Below are positions 10,219 through 18,722 of a stretch of 64,000 nucleotides of DNA, piece after piece. The position numbers were made by a program, and so were the translations under genes. This DNA comes from Thioploca sp. (lineage in GTDB: Bacteria > Pseudomonadota > Gammaproteobacteria > Beggiatoales > Beggiatoaceae). The notes beneath the pieces are model-generated. The model was given only the letters and a program-made list of their open reading frames with translations, searched no databases and was not told the DNA's origin. Positions within the stretch are counted from its first letter, which is position 1; every line of letters starts with the position of its first letter. The stretch covers positions 1-64,000 of the forward strand of contig JAAUSR010000019.1 of NCBI GenBank assembly GCA_012032555.1, read 5' to 3'.

Positions 10219-11223
10219 ATGAAAGCTGTTTTACTCACTGCCGCTGGTGGTACAGAAGTTTTGAAATTAACCGAAGTCGATATTCCACCGATCCCTCATC
10301 CAGAATACCTCCGAGTTCGTCTACAGGCGGCTGGCGTTAATCCGGTCGACTACAAAATGCGTAACCGGGGTGGAATTATGCCCGATAAATTACCCAAAAT
10401 TCTGGGTTGTGATGGCGCTGGAATCGTTGAATCTGTAGGTGAAGCCGTTACTCGTTTCCAAGTCGGTGATGAAGTTTATTTTTTTAATGGTGGCATTGGT
10501 ACCGATGAACCGGGTAATTATGCAGAATATACCGTTATTCATCAAGATTATGCTGCTCTCAAACCCCATCAACTTTCCATGCTAGAAGCCGCCGCTTTAC
10601 CACTTGCTTGGATTACAGCATGGGAATCATTAGTTGATCGAGTACAATTACAAGCCGATCAAACTGTGTTAATTCATGCTGGTGCCGGCGGAGTAGGTCA
10701 TTTAGCGATTCAATTAGCTAAAAACATAGGAGCTCGTGTTGTTGTCACCGTTAGTCATCCTGATAAATCGGCTTTGGCACAATCACTGGGTGCTAATCAT
10801 TGTATTGACTACACGCAAACAGATTTTGTACAAGCCACTCTTGATTGGACTCAAGGTCAAGGGGTTGATGTCGTTTTTGATACCGTTGGAGGAGAAACTT
10901 TTTGCCAATCTATCGCTGCTACCCGTATTTATGGAAAAATTGTTACGCTCTTAGAGAAAGCCTGCAACGAAGAAGCGATTAAATTAGCAAAACTACGAAA
11001 TGTCAGCCTCAGTTACGAACTCATGCTGACGCCCCTGTTACAAGAGATGTCAGCAGCCCGCATTGCGCAACGAAAAATGTTAGAAGAAGCCAATCGGATG
11101 ATAAAACTTGGTCAATTACAAATTAAAGTGAGCCAAGTTTTCCCCCTAGCAAAGGTAGCTCAAGCGCATCAACTTATTGAAGCCGGACATACTTTGGGAA
11201 AAGTGGTGTTAACCATTGAATAA
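10219..11223 (+). CDS. Zinc-independent medium-chain quinone oxidoreductase (NADPH:quinone reductase-like)
   Basis: A 334-residue MDR-superfamily protein. The N-terminal GroES-like fold has AAGVNPVDYKMRNRGG and DGAGIVESVGE; the structural and catalytic zinc ligands of alcohol dehydrogenases are absent, which places it with the quinone oxidoreductase / zeta-crystallin branch. The NADPH site is AGAGGVGHLAIQLAK (about residues 155-169). The C-terminus HQLIEAGHTLGKVVLTIE is the usual MDR ending. It would reduce quinones or activated alkenes in the cytoplasm; the substrate cannot be read from sequence. A GGGAAAG site lies 5-12 bases before the ATG. Single-gene unit. Confidence 0.88.
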   Translation: MKAVLLTAAGGTEVLKLTEVDIPPIPHPEYLRVRLQAAGVNPVDYKMRNRGGIMPDKLPKILGCDGAGIVESVGEAVTRFQVGDEVYFFNGGIGTDEPGNYAEYTVIHQDYAALKPHQLSMLEAAALPLAWITAWESLVDRVQLQADQTVLIHAGAGGVGHLAIQLAKNIGARVVVTVSHPDKSALAQSLGANHCIDYTQTDFVQATLDWTQGQGVDVVFDTVGGETFCQSIAATRIYGKIVTLLEKACNEEAIKLAKLRNVSLSYELMLTPLLQEMSAARIAQRKMLEEANRMIKLGQLQIKVSQVFPLAKVAQAHQLIEAGHTLGKVVLTIE

Positions 11224-11352
11224 AGAATTTTTTTAGTTAGTATGTGGAAATATAAGCTGCTTGTATTACCGATTTGGTAGGTGTTAAACCTATTTTTTTA
11301 TCATAATAACTACTAGCTGCAAAACTGTTACTATTCATTCACGACCTTATGT

Positions 11353-12267
11353 CTAAGGTTCTGAATTTAACTGTAGAATATCTTCTTTTGAAATGCCGTT
11401 ACTACCGCCAATACTATAACCCCAACACTGAGGTATATTATCAGTACTAATACCACAAGTATGAAATAAACCAGCACTGACGTAAGAGAAAGCACCGGGG
11501 GGTGGTGTCATTTGGCCATGACTATCATTTCCCCAACACACAATCGTATTATCATCTGTTCGTATCGCACAGGTATACCATTTACCGGCACTGACTTGAG
11601 AAAAAGTGCCGATGGGTGGTGAAGATTGTTCATTATCATTTAAGCCCCAACAAACCAGGGTTTGGTCAGGTTTAATTCCGCAGGTATGCCAGCCCAGTTT
11701 AGCGGCACTAATTTGAATAAACCGACCGGGAGGTGGTTTGGTTTCACCATAACGGTTTAAACCCCAACAGGTTACGGTTTCATCGGTTTGAATTCCACAG
11801 GTATACCATCTACCCGCACTAACTTGAATAAAAGTACCCGTTGGTGAAATTGCTTGACCATAGTTGGTTTCTGGTTTATCAGCCCCCCAACAAGTGACTG
11901 TCTGATCAGGACGAATTCCACAGGTATGAAAACCACCCGCACTGATTTGAGAAAATTTGCCGGTGGGTGCATTGATTTCACCATCGGTATCTCGACCCCA
12001 GCAGGTTACGGTGCTATTAGTAACATCAATGCCACAACCATGGCTATAGCCTACTGTAACTTGAGAAAAACGACGGTTGGTTGGTGGTTCTACCTTAGCA
12101 CGTGACCACCATCCTTGACATTTAATACTATGATCACGGGTAACCAAACAAGTATAGCCCGCTCCAGCATCTAAAACTGCGGCTGAACCAACTTGATGGA
12201 ACAAGATAAATACGCTGATTGATCGTAAAATTAATTGAGCGAGTGAATTTAAGAAAATGGAATACAT
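11353..12267 (-). CDS. Secreted RCC1-like beta-propeller protein, seven Cys-pair repeats
   Basis: A 304-residue protein with a signal peptide (about 1-30, ending VGSAA). The remainder is seven repeats of about 37 residues with the pattern FSQVSAG--HTCGI--D-TVTCWG--D--GQ--PP-G, i.e. two cysteines per repeat. Seven repeats are exactly what a closed RCC1-type propeller needs. The cysteines in each repeat may form disulfides in the periplasm or outside the cell (inference). The start ATG is preceded by AGAGAG. It lies 44 bases downstream of a larger paralogue, and the two are probably an operon. The ligand is unknown; such proteins are common in bacteria with large surface proteomes. Confidence 0.8.
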   Translation of the reverse strand: MYSIFLNSLAQLILRSISVFILFHQVGSAAVLDAGAGYTCLVTRDHSIKCQGWWSRAKVEPPTNRRFSQVTVGYSHGCGIDVTNSTVTCWGRDTDGEINAPTGKFSQISAGGFHTCGIRPDQTVTCWGADKPETNYGQAISPTGTFIQVSAGRWYTCGIQTDETVTCWGLNRYGETKPPPGRFIQISAAKLGWHTCGIKPDQTLVCWGLNDNEQSSPPIGTFSQVSAGKWYTCAIRTDDNTIVCWGNDSHGQMTPPPGAFSYVSAGLFHTCGISTDNIPQCWGYSIGGSNGISKEDILQLNSEP

Positions 12268-12311
12268 TATTTATTTTCTCTCTGGATAAGATTTTAGAAA
12301 TCTTTTGATTA

Positions 12312-14033
12312 TTAATGATGACAATCAGGCCAAGCAATTCCTTTGATATCATTATACTCCGTGGTAATTTTACCACTTTGCAATAACTGACAAGTTTGGC
12401 CTTCGGCTTGGATTTTAATAATACTAAAGGCTAAATCTTTATCGGCTTTAAATCCTAAAATAAGATCGTCGTTTGGTGAAGTTTCTAGAGCGCTCACTTG
12501 GGTATTTAATGAACTTATCAGTTCTTCACATATCGGTCTTACGCTATTGTCATTCTTAAAATAGGCCCACAATCTAGAATTTTGTTTTTCATTTTCAATA
12601 CCATATAAAATAGTACCACTCGTATTCCAACTGATATCTTCAATTTGGATTGAACCTGAATAGGGTAAGACTTCTTCTGTGGTTGCTAGATTCAATTCGC
12701 CCTCGTCGGTTTTGTTAATTTTAAATAAGCCGCTATCTTGTGACCATCCCCAAAGTGTACCATCCGGATGAAAGGCCAGTGCCTTAACTTGGTTAAAACC
12801 GGTTTCACCGATTTCGCTTAATACTTGAGCACCGTTGCGAATTTCATAAAGGAAACCATCCTCAGCGGCTGCATAAAGCTGATTATTCAAGGGCGAGACA
12901 TCTAATGATTCCAGGTGATAACTTTTATCTAAGCGACTCCGTGGGTAAATATTGACCTCCGCATCAGGAGAAATATTTACAATAAACGTTTGCGTACTTT
13001 TGGTGTCATCATGAATACCATAAACTAAACAACTCTCTGAAGTAGACGACTTCACTTTTAAGCCCAGCGGCGGCATGGCTTGTCCCTCTCTATCATATCC
13101 CCAACAGATAACGTTATTATCAGGCTGAATTGCGCAGGTGTGAGAATGACCAACTTCAACTCGATCAAAAGTATCTGTTGTTGAACAAGCACATATATTC
13201 CCTTTTTGATTTAAGTCATTAGGATAGGGACAACGACAAGTACTTTTAGGTGGGAGGAACGCTTCTGATTGAGATAAGTCTTGTGGACCAAAACAAACTA
13301 TTGTGTCATCACTCTGTAATGCACAGCCAACATAACTCGATACACTGATTTGTTTATAAGTATTATCCAGTGGAGGAGAGCCTCTCACATCCGGATTCCA
13401 ACCCCACCATACAGTAGAACCATCTGGTCTAATTGCACATGAATGATCAATACCGGACTCTAATTGTAAAAAAGTGCCTTGAGGAGGTGAAGTTGAACCT
13501 TTACCTTTTTTATCAACCCCCCAACATTTTATCGTCTTATCAGTTTTAGTAATGGCACAGACATGAGAAAACCCCGCACTAATTTGAGAAAAACGCCCGG
13601 TTGGAATTTTATCATCATCTGCACCTGAACAACCAATTGAATCATCTATTTTAATACCACAGATTCTATTACCACCAACACTGATTTGAGAAAAAAGACC
13701 ATCTAAAATTGTGCGTTTAGTATTTAGTCCCCAACAAGTAACGGTCTTATCTAAGCGGATACCACAGCTAGCTGTTTCACCGGCACTGACTTGAGAGAAC
13801 AGCCCTGAAGGCGGCATAGCTTGATTCCATCGGTCGGAACCCCAACACACTATCGTATTATCAGCTTGGATTGCACAATTATGGGAATTACCCGCCGATA
13901 AAACCGTAGCTGATGCATTTATCGTTACCATGAGAAAAAAAGGTAACGTTAAAGATTTTGTGAATATCTTATTAAAAAAATAATTAATAAGGATTAATAA
14001 CAGTATTACCAAAACTATCATATCAATACCCAT
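12312..14033 (-). CDS. Secreted RCC1-like propeller fused to a second propeller-like domain
   Basis: A 573-residue paralogue of the downstream gene. The first 45 residues are hydrophobic, with a signal-peptide-like end (TINASA); an internal methionine could be the true start. Seven RCC1-like repeats follow (AGNSHNCAIQADNTIVCWGS; GHSHTCAIQPDNNVICWGYD), but some have lost one cysteine (TVWWGW, VCFGPQ). Residues about 330-570 form a different region with WD/NHL-like strands (LAFHPDGTLWGWSQ; DISWNTSGTILYGI) that suggests a second beta-propeller. No enzyme motif is visible. The pair of genes probably arose by duplication, with this one having gained, or the other lost, the C-terminal domain. Confidence 0.75.
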   Translation of the reverse strand: MGIDMIVLVILLLILINYFFNKIFTKSLTLPFFLMVTINASATVLSAGNSHNCAIQADNTIVCWGSDRWNQAMPPSGLFSQVSAGETASCGIRLDKTVTCWGLNTKRTILDGLFSQISVGGNRICGIKIDDSIGCSGADDDKIPTGRFSQISAGFSHVCAITKTDKTIKCWGVDKKGKGSTSPPQGTFLQLESGIDHSCAIRPDGSTVWWGWNPDVRGSPPLDNTYKQISVSSYVGCALQSDDTIVCFGPQDLSQSEAFLPPKSTCRCPYPNDLNQKGNICACSTTDTFDRVEVGHSHTCAIQPDNNVICWGYDREGQAMPPLGLKVKSSTSESCLVYGIHDDTKSTQTFIVNISPDAEVNIYPRSRLDKSYHLESLDVSPLNNQLYAAAEDGFLYEIRNGAQVLSEIGETGFNQVKALAFHPDGTLWGWSQDSGLFKINKTDEGELNLATTEEVLPYSGSIQIEDISWNTSGTILYGIENEKQNSRLWAYFKNDNSVRPICEELISSLNTQVSALETSPNDDLILGFKADKDLAFSIIKIQAEGQTCQLLQSGKITTEYNDIKGIAWPDCHH

Positions 14034-14120
14034 TTATTATTGAGTGTTTGATTATTTGCTAAAGCCGGTTGCCTCATATAACAGCTAAAACGAGTACTTT
14101 ATCATTAATACTACCCACAA

Positions 14121-15017
14121 TTAGTATAATGCTAACACTTGATAACCCTGAGCTTGTAACAGTTTAATAATGCCATTTTTCCCAGGTAAATGTAAGGCAC
14201 CAACCGCAATAAAAGCATTTCCTTCTTGTAAACGTTTTTGCATCCGTTTTACCATTTTAACATTCCGATCATCAACTAACTTTTTATAAAAATTTTTAAC
14301 TAATTTCTCATGAGGAGAATGATTAGGTTGCATATATTCAGTACTAAATTGCATTAATGCGGTTAAATTACGCTGTAGATATAATTCATGCAGTTTATCA
14401 AAAATCCTAGGCATCTGCTCAAACTGTGCTAAAGTTTCTCGCAACAATATTACCTGTTCTTCTAATGATAGGCCTTCAAACACACGTAACTGTTCTTCCA
14501 CTTTTTCCAGACCATAAGTAGGCATTTTGAGTTGTTGTGCTTTTTTATACAATAATAAGTCTAAAAATTCCCCAGTTTTTGTTGGTGGCGCATTAAGCAT
14601 AGCTATTACTGCCCAAGGTTTTAACCTTTTAGCAACATTAGCTGGCATACCCTGTTGATTCAGTGCATTAATAACCTGGTTATACAAATCTTCATCAAGT
14701 ATTTGCTCTAAAGATTGTTCGCCAGTAAAAAACATAGCACTGGCTGATTTTAACAATGTTGGAATATCCATTAATAACTCAAAAGAAGCACTATCGGCTT
14801 GTTCAAAAAACGAATTAACCAGAGCTGGTAACTGGTTAACTCGCGTATCTTCAGAATGAATGGTACCAAAAAGATAACTTGGTGTGCTTCCCGGTTTACT
14901 AATTTGCCAAAGTAACCCTTGTTGTAAAGACAAATCCTCAGCGAATAAGTGAGTGGTTACTAAGGTAATGATAAATAGAAGAATAAATCTATAATGCTCA
15001 CGGAAAAATAGTTTCAT
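14121..15017 (-). CDS. TraB/GumN family protein (periplasmic)
   Basis: A protein of 298 residues from the ATG at 15017, which has an AGGAGAG ribosome site six bases upstream; the track's start two codons earlier is a TTG. The signal peptide covers about residues 1-27. The TraB/GumN signature is YLFGTIHSEDTRVNQLP, with the second conserved glycine-histidine block at the end: AFIAVGALHLPGKNGIIKLL. The family includes Tiki-like metalloprotease relatives (GTxH and GxxH motifs may bind metal) and GumN of xanthan loci. A periplasmic hydrolase-like role is possible but not shown. It is read in the same direction as the RCC1-like genes, about 90 bases upstream. Confidence 0.85.
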   Translation of the reverse strand: MKLFFREHYRFILLFIITLVTTHLFAEDLSLQQGLLWQISKPGSTPSYLFGTIHSEDTRVNQLPALVNSFFEQADSASFELLMDIPTLLKSASAMFFTGEQSLEQILDEDLYNQVINALNQQGMPANVAKRLKPWAVIAMLNAPPTKTGEFLDLLLYKKAQQLKMPTYGLEKVEEQLRVFEGLSLEEQVILLRETLAQFEQMPRIFDKLHELYLQRNLTALMQFSTEYMQPNHSPHEKLVKNFYKKLVDDRNVKMVKRMQKRLQEGNAFIAVGALHLPGKNGIIKLLQAQGYQVLALY

Positions 15018-15305
15018 AAACAACTCTCCTATTTTAGTATTGAAATTTAATTATACCGGCTGGCTGTCAATTTGAAAAAACTACTGAAACATATAAATGC
15101 TATCATAAAAAAGGTTATGTTAAAATGAAATGAGAACAAAATGAGTATAATTTAGAGTAATCACATGAAAATTCTAACTGAATAATAATTCAGCAAGATT
15201 TTGAGTGCTGATAGCTAACTGAAATTACCTTCTTTATAAAAAAGTTTTTTAGTTTATTATCCTGGTATCTAAACAGTAATTAAGTGCAATACTTCAAACA
15301 GTTTT

Positions 15306-15366
15306 TAGTAGGGTGGATTGGGCGCTAGCTGTCACGCACCGATTTTAAAAAACCGGTGTACCACCT
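15306..15366. repeat. Dispersed GTAGGGTG-type palindromic repeat, in a 433-base intergenic region
   Basis: The region 15018-15456 separates the divergent TraB/GumN and kinase genes. The element reads GTAGGGTGGATTGGGCGC, TAGCTGTCACGCACCGATTT, TAAAAAACCGGTG and is the better preserved partner of the copy at 9036-9085. The rest of the region is AT-rich with no gene; it must hold both promoters. Confidence 0.55.
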
Positions 15367-15456
15367 GTTTCTAGATAATCTATTTAAAATCAATTTTTTA
15401 TATAAAATATCTGAACTGTTGATAAGTAAATAGTTATTAATTATAAGGATTAGTCA

Positions 15457-17268
15457 ATGAATACCCCATCTATTGTGATATCCCCAAATACAGTCAAAGA
15501 GGATGATGAATTGCAACTAGCTCATGAATTGGAGGAAGATAAGCTACAATTCGCTGATGAAGATGAGGGAGTGTTATTCGCCTCAGAAGAACAGACTTCT
15601 TTGTCATCAAATTCCACTTTACTGCCGATAACTGTGGCTGAGGATAATCAGTTACCTTTTATCAATCCGATGCCGGCTAAAACATGGAAAGTAGTAATCA
15701 TAGATGATGACCCAGAAGTTCACGAAGTAACTCAATTTGCCTTACAAGACTTCACCTTCTGTAACAAACCGCTCACTTTTTTATCAGCTTATTCTGGTCA
15801 AGAAGCGCAAGGATTACTGGAAAGTCACCCCGACGCGGCAGTAATATTTTTAGATGTCGTGATGGAAGAAAATAATTCTGGGCTCAAGATCGTTAAATAC
15901 ATCCGTGAAACACTGCAAAATTATCTAGTGCGTATTATTCTTCGCACCGGTCAACCTGGTGAAGCACCAGAGGAGAAAATTATTGTTGATTATGATATCA
16001 ATGACTACAAACTAAAAACGGATCTGACCCAGCGAAAACTATTTGTAACCATGATAGCGGCTCTGCGCGCCTATTATGACTTGATAACCCTGGAAATCAA
16101 TAAGTTAGCTTTGAAACAAACACTAGAAGCTATGCCCGTTGGTGTTTGTGTACTCGAAGCTAAAAGTAAAAAACCAACCTTCATCAACCAACAAGCTCGT
16201 CAATTGTTTGGTAAGGGTATTGAACCACAAGTAACTGCAGCTAATTTTAATATGAGCTATCAAATGAAGCAGGCGGGTAGTTCAGAATGGTACCCGTTAG
16301 AACAATTGCCGCTAATACGTGCTTTGCAGGGTCAAAAGAGTTGCGTAAACGATATTGAAATTCAACAAGCTGACCAAATCATCCCCATAGAGTCATGTGG
16401 AACACCAATATTTGATGAAAAACAACAGGTTGTTTATGCACTCAGTGTTTTTCAAGATATTACCGAGCGTCAACGGGCCGAAGCGAATAAAATTCGATTG
16501 GCACAAGAAGAAGCAGCAAAAGAAGCAGCTTGGCGTCATAGTGAGGAAATTGCGATTAAAAACGCCGATCTGATCAAACTAAATCAAGAGAAAAATGAAT
16601 TTCTAGGTGTTGTAGCTCATGATTTAAAAAATCCTTTATCTGGTCTTAAAGGTTATGCCGAAGATATCCTTGAATCTTTTGATGAATTAACTAAAGAAGA
16701 AATCCTTGAATTAGTTAATCGAATTAAACAAGGCGCAATTCAAATGTTTAATTTAGTTGTTAATTTATTAGACGTTAACGCGATTGAATCAGGAAAGTTA
16801 AATTTTAAGTTTGAAGCGGTAGATATTGCGCCTATCATGCAAGAAGTGATTAACAACTATCAAGAACAAACTAAAGCTAAGAATATTAAGTTGCATTTGG
16901 AATTTCAAACCCCACTTTTAATTGCGTTAGTTGATAAAAGTACTAGTGAGGGCATTTTGGACAATCTGATTTCTAATGCGATTAAGTATTCGCCATTCGA
17001 TAAAAATATTTATATTCGCTTATATCAGCGTGATTCCTATATCCATAGTGAGATAAAAGATGAAGGTCCAGGATTAAGTGAAAACGACTTACTCAAGCTA
17101 TTCGGCAAATTCACCCGATTAAGTTCTAAACCCACGGGCGGAGAACATTCTACTGGTTTAGGGTTATTTATTGTCAAAAAACTGGTAGAGGCGATGAAAG
17201 GCAAAGTATGGTGTGAAAGCCAACTCGGCCAAGGCTCAACTTTTATTGTGGAATTTCCAAAGCCTTAG
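15457..17268 (+). CDS. Receiver-PAS-histidine kinase hybrid sensor
   Basis: A soluble 603-residue signalling protein. After an acidic N-terminal tail, a receiver domain (about 73-200) has VVIIDDDPEVHEVTQFAL, the phospho-acceptor Asp133 in IFLDVVM, and RTGQPGEAPE. Up to NDYKLKTDLTQ it looks like the receivers that usually precede DUF3369, but DUF3369 itself is missing. A PAS domain follows (about 210-340, ending YALSVFQDITERQRAE), then a HisKA domain with His388 in FLGVVAHDLKNPLSG, and an HATPase domain (DNLISNAIKYSP; DEGPGLS; TGLGLFIVKKL). No membrane segment. It probably receives a signal or phosphate through its own receiver. The only co-directional neighbour is a cupin gene 78 bases downstream. 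Confidence 0.9.
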   Translation: MNTPSIVISPNTVKEDDELQLAHELEEDKLQFADEDEGVLFASEEQTSLSSNSTLLPITVAEDNQLPFINPMPAKTWKVVIIDDDPEVHEVTQFALQDFTFCNKPLTFLSAYSGQEAQGLLESHPDAAVIFLDVVMEENNSGLKIVKYIRETLQNYLVRIILRTGQPGEAPEEKIIVDYDINDYKLKTDLTQRKLFVTMIAALRAYYDLITLEINKLALKQTLEAMPVGVCVLEAKSKKPTFINQQARQLFGKGIEPQVTAANFNMSYQMKQAGSSEWYPLEQLPLIRALQGQKSCVNDIEIQQADQIIPIESCGTPIFDEKQQVVYALSVFQDITERQRAEANKIRLAQEEAAKEAAWRHSEEIAIKNADLIKLNQEKNEFLGVVAHDLKNPLSGLKGYAEDILESFDELTKEEILELVNRIKQGAIQMFNLVVNLLDVNAIESGKLNFKFEAVDIAPIMQEVINNYQEQTKAKNIKLHLEFQTPLLIALVDKSTSEGILDNLISNAIKYSPFDKNIYIRLYQRDSYIHSEIKDEGPGLSENDLLKLFGKFTRLSSKPTGGEHSTGLGLFIVKKLVEAMKGKVWCESQLGQGSTFIVEFPKP

Positions 17269-17346
17269 AGATAAAAGTGACTACTAAAAAGATAGCACTA
17301 ATGCTAAGCACTTTAATCAACTTATTATTCACTATTAGGAGCAAAT

Positions 17347-17622
17347 ATGAGTGAAATTACTGTCGAACATAACCCTTCTCCAGCAAAATTAGAAGTGATA
17401 GGGGTTTATGACTGGCCTATTTGGACTAAGGAAATATCCGAATTTCCATGGACTTATGAGAGTAATGAGACCTGCTATATTTTAGAAGGTAAAGTCACGG
17501 TGACACCCGACAGTGGTCAACCGGTCCAGTTGGGAGAAGGTGATCTAGTAACATTTCCCGCCGGCATGTCCTGTACTTGGCAAATCAGTAGTACTATAAG
17601 AAAACACTACCAATTGAGTTAA
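17347..17622 (+). CDS. Small cupin (cupin_3 / DUF861 type) protein
   Basis: A 91-residue single-domain cupin. NETCYILEGKVTVTPDSGQP is the first cupin motif, with Glu and Cys where others have metal-binding His, and GDLVTFPAGMSCTWQISS is the second motif, typical of the DUF861 group. WPIWTKEISEFPWTYESNE is the family's N-terminal signature. Related domains occur in ureidoglycine aminohydrolase, but stand-alone copies are mostly uncharacterised. TAGGAG precedes the ATG by 6 bases. It may be cotranscribed with the kinase upstream. Confidence 0.85.
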   Translation: MSEITVEHNPSPAKLEVIGVYDWPIWTKEISEFPWTYESNETCYILEGKVTVTPDSGQPVQLGEGDLVTFPAGMSCTWQISSTIRKHYQLS

Positions 17623-17665
17623 ATAGAGTTATACCAAACTCCACGTCAGCCCTGTAGCCATGTAG

Positions 17666-17691
17666 GGTGCGTTAGCACAGCGTAACGCACC
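17666..17691. repeat. Intact GGTGCGTTA palindrome
   Basis: GGTGCGTTA-GCACAGCG-TAACGCACC: perfect 9-base arms, 8-base loop, preceded by TGTAG. It lies between the convergent cupin and EF-G-like genes and could act as a bidirectional transcript end. Degraded relatives lie near 347, 9040, 15306 and 20238. Confidence 0.8.
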
Positions 17692-17784
17692 ACACCTTGT
17701 TATTGCGGCTTGTCATCCCACGCTTGTGTAAATAAACAACCGTGTCTCACCACGTTTGCAGTTGGAAAACTTAAACCGGCGGTC

Positions 17785-18087
17785 TTATTCATCCCCTTCC
17801 GTCGGCTTATATTCAGCCACTAATTGCTGCTGAATAGGGACCGGTACGGGTTCGTAATGACTGAATTCCATCGTGAAAAAACCATGCCCCCCCGTGACAG
17901 ATTTTAGTTCCGTTTGATAATTTCTCAGTTCACTTAAGGGAACTTCTGCTTTAACACAAACCATATTCGGTGGTCGAACATCTGTTCCTTGAATACGTCC
18001 GCGTTTGCTCGCCAAGTCACCGGTAATCGTTCCCATATTGTCATCGGGTACCGTAATTTCTGCTTTAACAATCGGTTCTAACACCAT
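17785..18087 (-). CDS. EF-G-like GTPase, C-terminal fragment (domain V) of a frameshifted gene
   Basis: This is the last part of the EF-G paralogue: VLEPIVKAEITVPDDNMGTI, TGDLASKRGRIQG and YQTELKSVTGGHGFFTMEFS are the standard EF-G domain V sequence. The true frame enters from the previous fragment through AFLDAISKAKPMVLEP; the start ATG in the track is internal. The break is at 18114-18118, where a run of five T (coding strand) should be six to give GCT TTT TTA GAT. No independent ribosome site is expected. Confidence 0.85.
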   Translation of the reverse strand: MVLEPIVKAEITVPDDNMGTITGDLASKRGRIQGTDVRPPNMVCVKAEVPLSELRNYQTELKSVTGGHGFFTMEFSHYEPVPVPIQQQLVAEYKPTEGDE

Positions 18088-18110
18088 CGGTTTGGCTTTA
18101 CTAATGGCAT

Positions 18111-18722
18111 CTAAAAAGCTTTTTTACCAGCGGCGATAAAAGCAATTTCTTTGGAATCAACGGAGTGGTACTTGCCATCGTAAACAGTCACTTTAATATC
18201 TTGTAAAGGATAACCGGCAATCGCTCCGAAATCTAAAACTTGCTGAATCCCTTTTTGAATTGCCGGGACATAAACAGCAGGAATAACGCCACCCACAATG
18301 GCATTAACAAATTCAAAGCCAGTACCACGTGGTAGCGGTTCCACCCGTAAAAATACTTCTCCAAATTGTCCAGCACCCCCAGTTTGTTTTTTATGGCGAT
18401 GATGTCCCTCAGCTAAGAGGCTAATCGTTTCCCGATAAGGAATTTTTGGCGGTTGCGTGTCAACTTCGACGTTATACTGCTTAAGCATCCGCTCTAAAGT
18501 GATCCGTAAATGGAATTCACCTAAGCCACGAAGTACTGTTTGATTAAGTGAAGCATTATGTTCCAAAATCAAACAGGGATCTTCTGCCGCTAATTTTTGT
18601 AAAGTTAAACCGATTTTTTGTTCATCACCTTGACGTTTAGTGGCTACGGCTAAGCCGTACATCGGTGCTGGAAAATCCAGCGGTTTAATATGAATCTGAT
18701 CTTCATCATGAGAATCATGCAT
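18111..18722 (-). CDS. EF-G-like GTPase, middle fragment (domains II-IV) of a frameshifted gene
   Basis: Middle section of the EF-G paralogue. It contains LRGLGEFHLRITLERMLKQY (domain III) and IPYRETI...HKKQTGGAGQFGEV (domain IV), ending at AAGKKAF where the second frameshift falls. The family sequence at its start is FDAV-x-HDSHDED; here FDAV is in one frame and HDSHDED in another, so one base is missing at about 18716-18722. Both breaks in this gene are single deletions. Confidence 0.85.
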   Translation of the reverse strand: MHDSHDEDQIHIKPLDFPAPMYGLAVATKRQGDEQKIGLTLQKLAAEDPCLILEHNASLNQTVLRGLGEFHLRITLERMLKQYNVEVDTQPPKIPYRETISLLAEGHHRHKKQTGGAGQFGEVFLRVEPLPRGTGFEFVNAIVGGVIPAVYVPAIQKGIQQVLDFGAIAGYPLQDIKVTVYDGKYHSVDSKEIAFIAAGKKAF

